This document shows positions 16,982 through 25,552 of a stretch of DNA of 64,000 nucleotides, in pieces (positions within the stretch are counted from its first letter, which is position 1; each line of letters starts with the position of its first letter). The notes beneath the pieces were generated by a model. That model was given only the letters and a program-made list of their open reading frames with translations. It ran no database searches and had not been told where the DNA came from. Location: positions 372,001-436,000 of the forward strand of contig NZ_BAABFP010000008.1 of assembly GCF_039541115.1 (NCBI RefSeq), read 5' to 3'. Made by a program: the position numbers and the translations under genes. Source of the stretch: Angustibacter luteus (GTDB lineage: Bacteria > Actinomycetota > Actinomycetes > Actinomycetales > Angustibacteraceae).

Positions 16982-18058
16982 TCAGGGTCTCTGCGACTCT
17001 GGCGGCGTCAATACGCGATCAGCGCACGTCACGCCTCGCGGTGGTGTCCCGTCGTTGGGCCACCTGGTCAGGAGGTCGCACGTGACTCCCCGCAGCCGGG
17101 TACCGCTGATGTTCGCTCCCCTCAGGTCCGCGCCGACGAGGTTGGCGTCGCTCAGATCCGCATGCTGCAGGTCGGCCCCTGTGAGGTCCGTGTTCGTGAG
17201 GTCGGCCTTGCCCAGTGCCGCACCCATGAGGTGCGCTCCGCGCAGGGTGGCGCCGTGCATACGGACGCCTGGCGCGTACACGTTCTCCAGGTGTGCGTCG
17301 TCGAGGTTCGCATGCCACAGGGTCGAGTCGGCCAGACTCGCCTTCTGCAGCCGAGCGCCCTTCAGGTGAGCCCACACGAGGTTGGCGCTGCTCAGGTCGG
17401 CGGTGTACAGATCCGCTGCGGCAAGGTTCGCCATGCTGAGGGAGGAGTGGGCGAGGAACGTGCCTCGAAGGTCGGCGCCCGGCAGGTCGGCGTCGTCGAA
17501 GCGCGACCGTTCGATGCTCGCACCGGCGAGGTCGATGCCCGGCAGGCTGCGCTTCATGAGGTCTGCGTGCTGCAGACCCAGTCCTCGAAAGACGTAGTGG
17601 CCAATCTCTCGGTCGGAGTTCGCCCGCTGGATAGCCGTGGTCGGCGGGTCGAGCTTGACTGCCGCCAAGATCATCAGCGCCCCGACGATATCTGGGTTCA
17701 CCTTGGTGTACCTCCCGCGAGCCGTCCTGGTGGACCCCGCCAGCTCGTGGGCGTAGAGGTAGGCGACGAGAATCTCCTGGACCTGCTTCTGGTAGCTCCC
17801 ATCGTCCGCGGCCAGCCGCTGCATGGCGTACATCGAGCCCAGTCGCACATCGGGGCTCGCCGATCCGAGCTGCTCGACCGAACGACTGAACCGTTCGGCG
17901 ACGACGGTCTGACGGGTGCGCTCGGCCTGCTCCCGGTTCTGGCTCGCGGTGCTGTAACCGCTCCACAGGCTGACCGTCACACCGGCCACGGCGGCCGCCG
18001 GCAGGAGCCAGTTCCGAAGGTGCTCGGATACGGGCGCGGTGGCCTCTGAACCGGCCAC
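16982..18058 (-). CDS. Membrane-anchored pentapeptide-repeat protein
   Basis: A 358-residue protein with one N-terminal transmembrane helix (about 15-33), then a helical segment AERFSRSVEQLGSASPDVRLGS seen in many actinobacterial members. A right-handed quadrilateral beta-helix follows, of roughly 35 pentapeptide repeats from 158 to about 330 (for example DLTGADLQHADLSDANL). The tail has two copies of RGVTC, giving a possible disulfide. The GTG start follows directly on the stop codon of the 1100-residue gene with no bases between, so the two are translationally coupled. A scaffold or partner for its neighbour is inferred, not shown. Confidence 0.85.
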   Translation of the reverse strand: MAGSEATAPVSEHLRNWLLPAAAVAGVTVSLWSGYSTASQNREQAERTRQTVVAERFSRSVEQLGSASPDVRLGSMYAMQRLAADDGSYQKQVQEILVAYLYAHELAGSTRTARGRYTKVNPDIVGALMILAAVKLDPPTTAIQRANSDREIGHYVFRGLGLQHADLMKRSLPGIDLAGASIERSRFDDADLPGADLRGTFLAHSSLSMANLAAADLYTADLSSANLVWAHLKGARLQKASLADSTLWHANLDDAHLENVYAPGVRMHGATLRGAHLMGAALGKADLTNTDLTGADLQHADLSDANLVGADLRGANISGTRLRGVTCDLLTRWPNDGTPPRGVTCADRVLTPPESQRP

Positions 18059-21000
18059 TCAGACCATGCCGAGCAGGCACCGCCACGTCGTGCCGTCCAC
18101 GTCACCCGGAGCGCCTTGAGCTCCGGCGAGTCCGGCCGCCGTCTGGAACTGCTTGACGTACTTGGCGGTGATGGGTCCGAAGTCGCCGTCCAGGGCGACC
18201 TGGGCGGTGGTGAGGCCTGGGATGTTGGCCAGGAGCAGGGCCTGAAGCCGTTTGACGGCGGGGCCCTTCGAGCCCAGCGCGAGGAGTGGAAGCGTGGCAG
18301 GCATGAGTTCTCCAATCTGCGGGACGCCGTCGACGATGAAGTCGGCCAGCGTGAGCATGGCGATCGCGTCGTCGATGGGCGGCATGCTGTCTGCGGCCCG
18401 TTCGGTCGGTTCGTTCAGGTGCTGGTCGAGGCGGTCGCGCAGCACGCTGACCTTGGCCGCTGCTAGCGCGACCAGCTGCGGCGCGAAGTGGGGCGGAGCG
18501 GTTGCCGACGTGTCGTCCATCCCCCACCAGGTCACGAGAGCGGCCACTCCCGGGAGACCGTTGCCAAGCGGCGGCGTCGGCGGGTCCGCCGGGTCCGTGG
18601 GCTCGGTCGGCTCGCCGGGCTGACCTGCAGGCGGCGGCTCGGCCTCCAGCAGGGTGCGCAACAGGTCGTCGGTGGCGAGCGTCTTCGGCATTCCGAGGGT
18701 GACGACGTTGTCCAGCAGCAAGCGGGCACCTTCGACGACGTCCGCTGCGGAGCCGAGGGCACGTCCGGCCGCGCTTCTGGCGTTGTCGCGCAGCGTCTTC
18801 AGGGAGTCGGTGACGCTCGTCATCACCTGGTCGACAGCGGCTTGTGCGCCCTCGGTGGGAGCGAGGCCGCTCATGCACGCGGCTTGCAGGTTCAGGCCCG
18901 TGGTCCAGTTCTCCCGGACGGCTTGGGCCGGCGTCTCGGTGGCCGAGGGCGGGTTCGCGTCGTTGGTGCTGAACGTGGTGCCGAAGGCCGTGCCCCACCC
19001 GGCGATCTGGGTGCCGGACCACCAGATGCCGACATTGACCCCGCGGCGCCACTTGTGCACCTCTCGGCCGGGATCGGGCTTGCCGACGACGCTCCCGGGC
19101 TCGGGGCGCCCGGAGACCTCGTCCCCGGGGCGTTGGGGAGTGACATCGAACCAGCTGGCCTCGCAGGACACGGACAGGGACGTGTCGGCGGCGCCGTTGA
19201 ACCAGCTCGCCACGATGAGCTCCGGTGGGACGTGGCTGGCGATGGCGGGCGGAGGCGGGAGTCCGCCCCCCATGTGGTCCAACGCGGGAGGCTTGTACAA
19301 CAGGCGCTGCCCGGGCGGACCCCAGGGGTTGGGAGCCGGCGTGCCCGCTGGATGGCCCTTCGGCCCGCCAGCCTGGTCGAGGCTGGTTTGGACGGCGGCG
19401 TCCATGTCATCGCCGCAGGCCTTCACCGTGGCGGCGTAGTGGTCGATCAGTGCGTGGAAGAACGCCACCCTCGGGGTGCCGTCGTGCTCGACCGTGATCG
19501 AGCGCAGGCAGTCGCGGATGTGGGTTCCGGCTGCCCGGAGGTCGTCGTTGCGGTCCGGCGCCAGGTGCTGGGCAAGGCGAGCCTGCTCCACCAGCAGCTG
19601 GGCGTGCGCGCGAGCGGCCATCGTCCAGGTCAGCGGGTTCCCGCACATGGCGTTGTTGGCGAACAGCGGCCCGGCCCCGGCCAGTCGTGTGCAGCCGTCG
19701 AGATAGGCCAGGTTGCGGTCCTGGCTGACATCCGTCAGCTCGCCGGCGATCTTGTCCGCCGAGAAGTCTCGCCCGAGCGTGCCCATCTCGGCCTCGTCGT
19801 TGGCGGTGACGGTGCCCCAGGTGCGGAACTTGCCGGCGAACCCCAGGAACGCGTTCAGGCTCATGGGGACGTCGACGCGCGTGTCCCAACCGATCCCCTC
19901 GGAGATCGCGTCGAGCAGGTCGCGCCGTCCGACGACGACGGCGTAGTTGCCGACCGCCGTCTCGATGCGGTGCAGCTGCGCCGCCTGCTCGAGCAGCTCG
20001 CCCTGGATCTGGTTGAGGTCTCCCTCGATGCGTCCGAGCTCGACGACGACCTGGGAGAACGAGGTGGCCATCGACTGGTACATGGCGTTCAGCGTCTTGT
20101 CGATGCGGTCGAACCGCTCTTCCATCCGCTTGCCGAGCTCGGCGACCTGCGTCTGGAGGTTCTGGATCCCTTCCAGGATCATCTGGTCCGGATTGGGCTC
20201 GTCCATGCTGATGAGGAACGACAGGACGCCGACCACTGCCCCGACCACGGTCCCGCAGAGGGCGGCGCTGGCGATGAGCCCGCCGGCCTGGCCAGCGATC
20301 CTCGTCAAGTTGGCGATCTGGTTGACGGCCTTCAGGCTGGCCTCGGCGATGGTGATGATGGCGCCGCCGACGACGGAGATGGCGCGCGCGAGCTTGGGGT
20401 CGATGAGCCCGGCGATGGCCACGATGGCGCCCAGGTCGGCCTTGGCGGCGTCCAGCATGCCTTGGTAGACGTCGGCGACGTCCTTGGCCCGCTGTTGGGC
20501 GGCGGCTTGCCGGGCCTGGTCGTGGATCCAGGACAGGATCTCCTTCTGGCCCCGGTCCAGGTCGCCGAGCACGGTCAGGACCTGGGTGAAGCCGGCACCG
20601 ACCTGGTCGTGCAGGCTCGTCAGCCGGGCGGCCAGGTCGGCGCGGAGCTCGTCGACCTTGATGGAGACACCGCTGTCGACGTTGACCGTCACGTACTGGT
20701 TGAAGGTCTCGCGGTTGTTCTGCACGATGCGCGCGGCGGTCAGGTCGTCCTTGAGCTGGTCCGGGGGCTTGTCGTTACCCAGCCGGATCTCCGGCAGGCC
20801 CTTGGTCAACGCATCCAGGCAGGCCGCCGACTGGGAGCAGGACCGGTAGGCAACGGCCACCTGGGCGGCGGCGTCGCCGCGCCCGTACTCGTCGATGATG
20901 TTCGACATCTGGGTCTGGGCGTTGGTGCGCTTCTCGGCGGCCAGCGCGTCGTTGATGCCGAAGGCGTCCTTGATCAGGCTGGCCGCCGGGTCGATCATCC

Positions 21001-21361
21001 AGGACAGCTCCTTCGGCGCCATCGCACCGAGTCCCTTGAGCAGGAAGTCGCCGGCGTAGACCTCGATCTGGGTGAACGGGTCGAGCTGCCCCTCCGTGAC
21101 GTACTTGTCGTACTGCACGAGCTTGCCGTTCGCAGCCTCGCGCAGCTGGTCGCCGGTCCAGCTCGGGTTCTGCCAGTAGTAGTGCAGCAGCTGGTCGACG
21201 TAGAACAGCCGACGCAACCGCTCCGTCCCCGTGTAGGTCGCGAGGAAGACTGTCGTGTACGGGTACGGCGACTGGGGTGGCAGGGTCACCGTCCCCTGCG
21301 CCTGCTGCGCCCCAGCCTGTGCCGGCGCACCCAGCTCCACCTGCTCGATCGTGTTCGCCAT
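18059..21361 (-). CDS. Large helical protein with pore-former-like architecture and C-terminal peptidoglycan-binding domain
   Basis: A 1100-residue protein I do not recognise as a family. Residues 30-230 are mixed helical and aromatic. Residues 235-300 and 392-470 are long heptad-rich helices. Between them lies a glycine-rich hydrophobic hairpin (309-345 and 354-384) with no charged residue from 357 to 384, resembling alpha-helical pore-forming toxins. A Cys-containing region (550-660), a beta-rich Trp segment (about 700-850) and a Pro/Thr linker follow. The C-terminal 80 residues form a PG_binding_1 domain (SKGPAVKRLQALL, DGDFGPITAKYVKQFQ). There is no signal peptide. ATG 21361 (or 21364) sits behind GGGGGAGGG. 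First gene of an operon with the pentapeptide protein. Confidence 0.8.
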   Translation of the reverse strand: MANTIEQVELGAPAQAGAQQAQGTVTLPPQSPYPYTTVFLATYTGTERLRRLFYVDQLLHYYWQNPSWTGDQLREAANGKLVQYDKYVTEGQLDPFTQIEVYAGDFLLKGLGAMAPKELSWMIDPAASLIKDAFGINDALAAEKRTNAQTQMSNIIDEYGRGDAAAQVAVAYRSCSQSAACLDALTKGLPEIRLGNDKPPDQLKDDLTAARIVQNNRETFNQYVTVNVDSGVSIKVDELRADLAARLTSLHDQVGAGFTQVLTVLGDLDRGQKEILSWIHDQARQAAAQQRAKDVADVYQGMLDAAKADLGAIVAIAGLIDPKLARAISVVGGAIITIAEASLKAVNQIANLTRIAGQAGGLIASAALCGTVVGAVVGVLSFLISMDEPNPDQMILEGIQNLQTQVAELGKRMEERFDRIDKTLNAMYQSMATSFSQVVVELGRIEGDLNQIQGELLEQAAQLHRIETAVGNYAVVVGRRDLLDAISEGIGWDTRVDVPMSLNAFLGFAGKFRTWGTVTANDEAEMGTLGRDFSADKIAGELTDVSQDRNLAYLDGCTRLAGAGPLFANNAMCGNPLTWTMAARAHAQLLVEQARLAQHLAPDRNDDLRAAGTHIRDCLRSITVEHDGTPRVAFFHALIDHYAATVKACGDDMDAAVQTSLDQAGGPKGHPAGTPAPNPWGPPGQRLLYKPPALDHMGGGLPPPPAIASHVPPELIVASWFNGAADTSLSVSCEASWFDVTPQRPGDEVSGRPEPGSVVGKPDPGREVHKWRRGVNVGIWWSGTQIAGWGTAFGTTFSTNDANPPSATETPAQAVRENWTTGLNLQAACMSGLAPTEGAQAAVDQVMTSVTDSLKTLRDNARSAAGRALGSAADVVEGARLLLDNVVTLGMPKTLATDDLLRTLLEAEPPPAGQPGEPTEPTDPADPPTPPLGNGLPGVAALVTWWGMDDTSATAPPHFAPQLVALAAAKVSVLRDRLDQHLNEPTERAADSMPPIDDAIAMLTLADFIVDGVPQIGELMPATLPLLALGSKGPAVKRLQALLLANIPGLTTAQVALDGDFGPITAKYVKQFQTAAGLAGAQGAPGDVDGTTWRCLLGMV

Positions 21362-21544
21362 CATCCCTCCCCCTGGCGTTCCGACGAGGTCGGATCGCCG
21401 CTCCTGCGCCACTGCGCCCGATGTGGTTCACAGGTATGACGTGCACCGGCTCCCAGATGGGTGACAGACGCCGGCTGCCAGTTCGTGAGCAGCCGTCGAC
21501 GAGCCACTGGACAGCCCGGACCTGGGATGGCCAGAGTGCTTGGC

Positions 21545-22126
21545 ATGAGCGATCACCCCACGCCGAGTACGACGGGAACGGAGTCCGGCCTGACCGATGA
21601 GGCGTTCCCGCCCACCTGGGCCGGCGACGACCGCCCACCCATCCCGCGGGTGGCCGGCGAGCGCGAGGCCCTGGCGGCGTACCTGGAGTACTACCGGGCC
21701 ACCGTGGAGATGAAGTGCCGCGGCCTGACCACCGCGCAAGCGCGGACGCGGTCCGTTCCGCCGTCCACGATGTCGTTGCACGGTGTGGTGCGCCACCTCG
21801 CCGGCGTCGAGCGGTGGTGGTTCCAGCAGAACTTCGAGCGCCGTGACGTGCCGTTCCTCTTCTTCACCGCCGACGAGCCCGATCTCGACTTCCACCCGCC
21901 GCCGGACGCCGACCTCGCCGCCGACCTCGAGACCTGGCGCGCAGAGTGCGCGGTCTCCCGCGAGATCGTCGCCGCCCACGACCTGGACGACACCGCCCGG
22001 CCCCTGGACTGGCACGAGGACATCGATCTGCGCTGGCTGGTGCTGCGGATGATCGCCGAGTACGCCCAGCACTGCGGGCACATCGACCTGCTCCGCGAGG
22101 GAGTCGACGGCAAGACCGGCGCGTGA
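21545..22126 (+). CDS. DinB family (DUF664) protein
   Basis: A 193-residue four-helix-bundle protein of the DinB/DUF664 superfamily. The metal-site histidines appear in SLHGVVRHLAGVERWW and in the C-terminal EYAQHCGHIDLLREG. Members are related to mycothiol-dependent transferases and maleylpyruvate isomerases, but the substrate here is unknown. ATG at 21545 is used; an upstream ATG at 21461 would add an unconserved leader. Confidence 0.82.
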   Translation: MSDHPTPSTTGTESGLTDEAFPPTWAGDDRPPIPRVAGEREALAAYLEYYRATVEMKCRGLTTAQARTRSVPPSTMSLHGVVRHLAGVERWWFQQNFERRDVPFLFFTADEPDLDFHPPPDADLAADLETWRAECAVSREIVAAHDLDDTARPLDWHEDIDLRWLVLRMIAEYAQHCGHIDLLREGVDGKTGA

Positions 22127-22151
22127 GCTCCACCCCGGTGCCGACGATCAG

Positions 22152-22301
22152 TCAGCCACCCGCACCCGAGAACTGGGGTGGATCTTCGTCCACCCGCCCG
22201 CAGCGCAAGCACCTGTTGTAGAAGTCACGGCTGCTCAGGCTGCCGGTCGCCCGGATGTGCGCCCACTTGTGACCAAGCAGGATGCAGACGACACGCTTCA
22301 T
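22152..22301 (-). CDS. Small zinc-ribbon-like protein, 49 residues
   Basis: Starts MKRVVCILLGHKW at 22301 behind a strong GGAGGTG site. The pattern Cys6-His11 followed by CLRCG (Cys31 and Cys34) suggests a single structural zinc site. Short proteins of this type occur in many actinobacteria with no known role. It is divergent from the dihydrofolate reductase-like gene and converges on the DinB gene. Confidence 0.65.
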   Translation of the reverse strand: MKRVVCILLGHKWAHIRATGSLSSRDFYNRCLRCGRVDEDPPQFSGAGG

Positions 22302-22404
22302 GAGACACCTCCGTTCGTCAGCATGGACGATCCTCGCGGGCGGCGATGACTTGGGCGCGCCACGAGGGTCGTTACGGGGAAGCACCCGGACGAAGGAGCC
22401 AGAC

Positions 22405-23022
22405 ATGGGTCAGGTCATCGCCTCCGCGTCGATGTCGCTGGACGGCTACATCGCGAAGGACGACAACACGATCGGTCGATTGTTCGACTGGTTGCAGAAC
22501 GGCGAGGTCGAGCTCCCAACGGTCGATGACCGGATCACGTTTCACCTGAGCCCGCCCAGCGCCGCGTACTGGCGAGAGTGGGTCGACGGGTTGGGTGCTC
22601 TGGTGTGCGGGCGCACGCTGTTCGACTTCACGGACGGGTGGGGCGGCCTGCACACGATCGGCGTGCCTGTCGTCGTCGTGACGCACCAGGTCCCGGGTGA
22701 CTGGGTCGAGGCCCACCCGGACGCCCCGTTCCACTTCGTCACCGACGGAGTGGAGGCCGCGGTGGCGAAGGCGCAGGAGATCGCCGGGCTGCGCACCGTG
22801 GCCGTGACGGCCGGCACCATTGCCGGGCAGTGTCTGGAGCTCGGGCTGCTCGACGCGGTCGCCATCGACCTGGTGCCCGTGCTCATGGGGACGGGCCGCG
22901 CCTACTTCGGTGGGCTGTCGCTGGACGAAGCCCTCCTCGGTGACCCGACGGTCTGCATCCAGGGGGATCGGGTCACCCATCTCCTCTTCCCCGTGCCCGA
23001 GGCGTCGAGCCACGGCGGGTGA
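22405..23022 (+). CDS. Dihydrofolate reductase / RibD C-terminal family protein
   Basis: A 205-residue protein with a RibD_C/DHFR-like fold: MGQVIASASMSLDGYIAKDD at the start, LGALVCGRTLFDF in the middle, and LLDAVAIDLVPVLMGTGRAYF near the end. These are typical of the actinobacterial dihydrofolate reductase-family proteins that bind NADPH but rarely act in folate synthesis. A GAAGGAG site precedes ATG 22405. Confidence 0.85.
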   Translation: MGQVIASASMSLDGYIAKDDNTIGRLFDWLQNGEVELPTVDDRITFHLSPPSAAYWREWVDGLGALVCGRTLFDFTDGWGGLHTIGVPVVVVTHQVPGDWVEAHPDAPFHFVTDGVEAAVAKAQEIAGLRTVAVTAGTIAGQCLELGLLDAVAIDLVPVLMGTGRAYFGGLSLDEALLGDPTVCIQGDRVTHLLFPVPEASSHGG

Positions 23023-23085
23023 CGACACGCGAGCGCGAACGCGGCCTCGGACCCGCGCGGTCGGCGAGTAGGGCACAGTGGCCGG

Positions 23086-24870
23086 GTGCATCATGTCGGG
23101 ATCGACCTCGCCTGGGGGGATCGGCGCTCCACCGGGCTGGCCGTCCTGGACGCCGAAGGGCGCCTGGTCCACGTCAGTGCAGCGACGGACGACGACAGCA
23201 TCATCAGCACGTTGCGAGCCTTCACCGAAGGCCGGTGCGTCGTCGCGATCGACGCACCGCTGGTCGTCACCAACCCCACCGGCAACCGCCCGGCCGAGGC
23301 CGCGCTCAACCGCGACTTCGCGCGCTTCCACGCCGGCGCGCACCCCACCAACACGGCGCGAGCGGAGTTCCAGAACGGGTCCCGCGGCGGGCGGCTGGCT
23401 CAGCTGCTCGGACTGGACCTGGATCCGGCGTCGCGCGGGCCGCGGCGCGCGATGGAGGTGTACCCGCACGCCGCGACGGTGTCGCTGTTCCGGCTGGGTC
23501 AGACCCTGAAGTACAAGAACAAGCCCGGTCGCACGCTGTCGCAGCTGCGGTCCGAGCTCATGCGGCTCGTCGGGCTGCTCGAGGGTCTGGCCGCCGCCGA
23601 CCCGTCGATGCGGCTGGTCCAGCTGCCCGCGTGGACCGACCTGGTGTCCGGGGTCGAGCAGGCGCAGCGCAAGAGCGACCTTCGTCGCGCCGAGGACCAG
23701 GTGGACGCCGTCGTCTGCGCGTACGTCGCGATGTTCGCCGAGCGCCATCCGGATCGGGTCACCGTCTACGGCGACGCGGCCACCGGCGCGATCATCACCC
23801 CGACGCTGCCGGCAGGTCTGGAGCCGTCGATCGAGCAGCCAGCCGGCGTCGAGGGCGCGATCCGGCACGCGGTGCAGGAGTACGCCGCGCGCCAGCCCGA
23901 GCTGCGGGCGGCCACCGAGGAGTACGTCGCGCTGGTGACCGGACTGCTCGACGACGCCGGCATCAACTACCTCACGGTCACCGGTCGCGCCAAGACCGTG
24001 GCGTCGTTCGCGGGCAAGGCGGAGCGCACGGACGGCGGTCGCCACCTCTACGCCGATCCGCTGACCGAGATCACCGACCAGATCGGGATCCGGGTGATCA
24101 CCTACGTGCACAGCGACGTCGCGGCGGTCGCCGACCTGCTCGCCGACCAGCTGCGCGTGCTCGACGACCGGGACATGGGGCAGGAGACCGCGAGCGAGGG
24201 CCGCTTCGGCTACGCCAGCCGCCACCTCCTGGTCACCCTGGACCACGACCGGCCGGCGTCGACGTCAGGACTGCTCGCGGACCGCAGCGCGCAGGTGCAG
24301 GTGCGGACGGTCCTGCAGCACGCGTGGGCGGAGTTCGAGCACGACATCCGTTACAAGGGAACGGTTCCCGAGGAGCACGGCGCCGATCTGGACCGCCGCT
24401 TCTCCCTCGCCGCGGGTCTGCTCGAGCTGGCCGACGGCGAGTTCTCGGCGATCCGCGACCGGCTGCGCCAGGGCGGACCCGCCGTGGTCGACGACACGGA
24501 CGACGGCCGGGACGACGGTGACGCGGACCCGCGCATCGACGCGCAGGACCTCGCTACCTTCCTGGCCGCGCAGTTCGTGGACGCCGGCTGGTCGCGGACC
24601 GACCACTACGAGTGGATCTCGGGCCTCCTGCTCGAGCTGGGCATCACGTCCCTCGACGAGCTGGCCGGGCTGCTGGGCACCTTGGACGCCGCCGCTCTGG
24701 AGTCCCGCATGGCGTATCGCTACCCGCCGGGCGCCGTCCGGCGGCTCGACGACGCACTGCTCGCGGTCTTCGGCAGCCGCTACCTCGACCTGCACGGCAA
24801 CGGGCACCGAGAGGCACTGCTGCGGGCGCGGCTGGACAAGCTGCGACCGACAGGGGACGGCGCGCGGTGA
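23086..24870 (+). CDS. relZ: DUF429 (RNase H-like) fused to RelA/SpoT-type (p)ppGpp synthetase, RelZ-like
   Basis: A 594-residue bifunctional protein. Residues 1-235 form a DUF429 RNase H-like nuclease domain with acidic positions in HHVGIDLAWG and VVAIDAPLVV, plus MEVYPHA near 124. Residues 260-440 form a small-alarmone-type synthetase. Its conserved segments are all present: VTGRAKTVASFAGK (about 298), DQIGIRVITYVHSDV, GRFGYASRHLLVTL (about 374) and VQVRTVLQHAWAEFEH (about 404). No HD hydrolase domain is seen. The same domain order is known from Mycobacterium smegmatis RelZ (MS_RHII-RSD). A helical C-terminus of about 120 residues follows. The stop overlaps the start of the YdeI-like gene. 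Confidence 0.85.
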   Translation: MHHVGIDLAWGDRRSTGLAVLDAEGRLVHVSAATDDDSIISTLRAFTEGRCVVAIDAPLVVTNPTGNRPAEAALNRDFARFHAGAHPTNTARAEFQNGSRGGRLAQLLGLDLDPASRGPRRAMEVYPHAATVSLFRLGQTLKYKNKPGRTLSQLRSELMRLVGLLEGLAAADPSMRLVQLPAWTDLVSGVEQAQRKSDLRRAEDQVDAVVCAYVAMFAERHPDRVTVYGDAATGAIITPTLPAGLEPSIEQPAGVEGAIRHAVQEYAARQPELRAATEEYVALVTGLLDDAGINYLTVTGRAKTVASFAGKAERTDGGRHLYADPLTEITDQIGIRVITYVHSDVAAVADLLADQLRVLDDRDMGQETASEGRFGYASRHLLVTLDHDRPASTSGLLADRSAQVQVRTVLQHAWAEFEHDIRYKGTVPEEHGADLDRRFSLAAGLLELADGEFSAIRDRLRQGGPAVVDDTDDGRDDGDADPRIDAQDLATFLAAQFVDAGWSRTDHYEWISGLLLELGITSLDELAGLLGTLDAAALESRMAYRYPPGAVRRLDDALLAVFGSRYLDLHGNGHREALLRARLDKLRPTGDGAR

Positions 24871-25436
24871 CGCCCTCAACGAGCAACGCCCGGACAGCGC
24901 GTCGCGCATCGATCAGCTTCACCGCCAAGCTGACCGCCATCGACGGCACCGCGCTCGTGCAGCTGCCGGCTGAGGCCAGCGAGCGGCTCCCCTCGCGCGG
25001 CCAGGTAGCCGTGCACGCGTCGATCGGCGGGCACGACGTCGAGACGGTGATCGAGCCGGACGGCCGCCGCGGTCACTGGATCCGCGTCGGTGACTCGCTC
25101 CAGCGGGCCCTTCGAATCACCCCGGGAGACACGACCGAGATCACCATCGACGTCGCCTCCGACTGGCCCGAGCCGGACCTCCCCGATGACTTCGCCCGCG
25201 CCCTCGCCGAGGCGCCGGCGAAGATCCGCGGCGTGTGGGAGGACATCACCCCGATGGCTCGTTGGGAGTGGGTCCGGTGGGTACAGGCGACGCGCAACCC
25301 CGAGACGCGACAGCGCCGGGTGGACGTGAGCCTGTCCAAGCTGAACGACGGGAAGCGTCGGCCCTGCTGCTTCAACCTCGCCTCCTGCACCGACCCGGAC
25401 GTGGCGAAGGGCGGCAAGCTGCCCGAGGTCACCTGA
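24867..25436 (+). CDS. YdeI/OmpD-associated (DUF1905) family protein
   Basis: A 189-residue protein with an N-terminal DUF1905 beta domain (SFTAKLTAIDGTALVQLP, then VIEPDGRRGHWIRVG) and a C-terminal YdeI-like helical domain. The latter includes FARALAEAPAKIRGVWEDITPMARWEWVRWV and the Cys-containing end RRPCCFNLASC. GTG start at 24867 overlaps the preceding TGA by four bases, so it is translated with the RelZ-like gene. No function is established for the family. Confidence 0.78.
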   Translation: MTPSTSNARTARRASISFTAKLTAIDGTALVQLPAEASERLPSRGQVAVHASIGGHDVETVIEPDGRRGHWIRVGDSLQRALRITPGDTTEITIDVASDWPEPDLPDDFARALAEAPAKIRGVWEDITPMARWEWVRWVQATRNPETRQRRVDVSLSKLNDGKRRPCCFNLASCTDPDVAKGGKLPEVT

Positions 25437-25552
25437 CCCGGACGTCGTCCCGCTGCGCGCCGGATGGGTGAATCGTCCTGACACGGCGGTGTCCGCTCCC
25501 CTAGCCTGTCGCCGTCCCAGCCGGGACCTCACCGACCGCCGCCGGGGGACCC

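Noticed and set aside
18488-21439. A long open frame on the plus strand opposite the 1100-residue gene
   Set aside because: Its translation is rich in Gly, Arg and Asp with no domain, as expected when a GC-rich gene is read from the wrong strand. The minus strand has coherent domains and a ribosome site.
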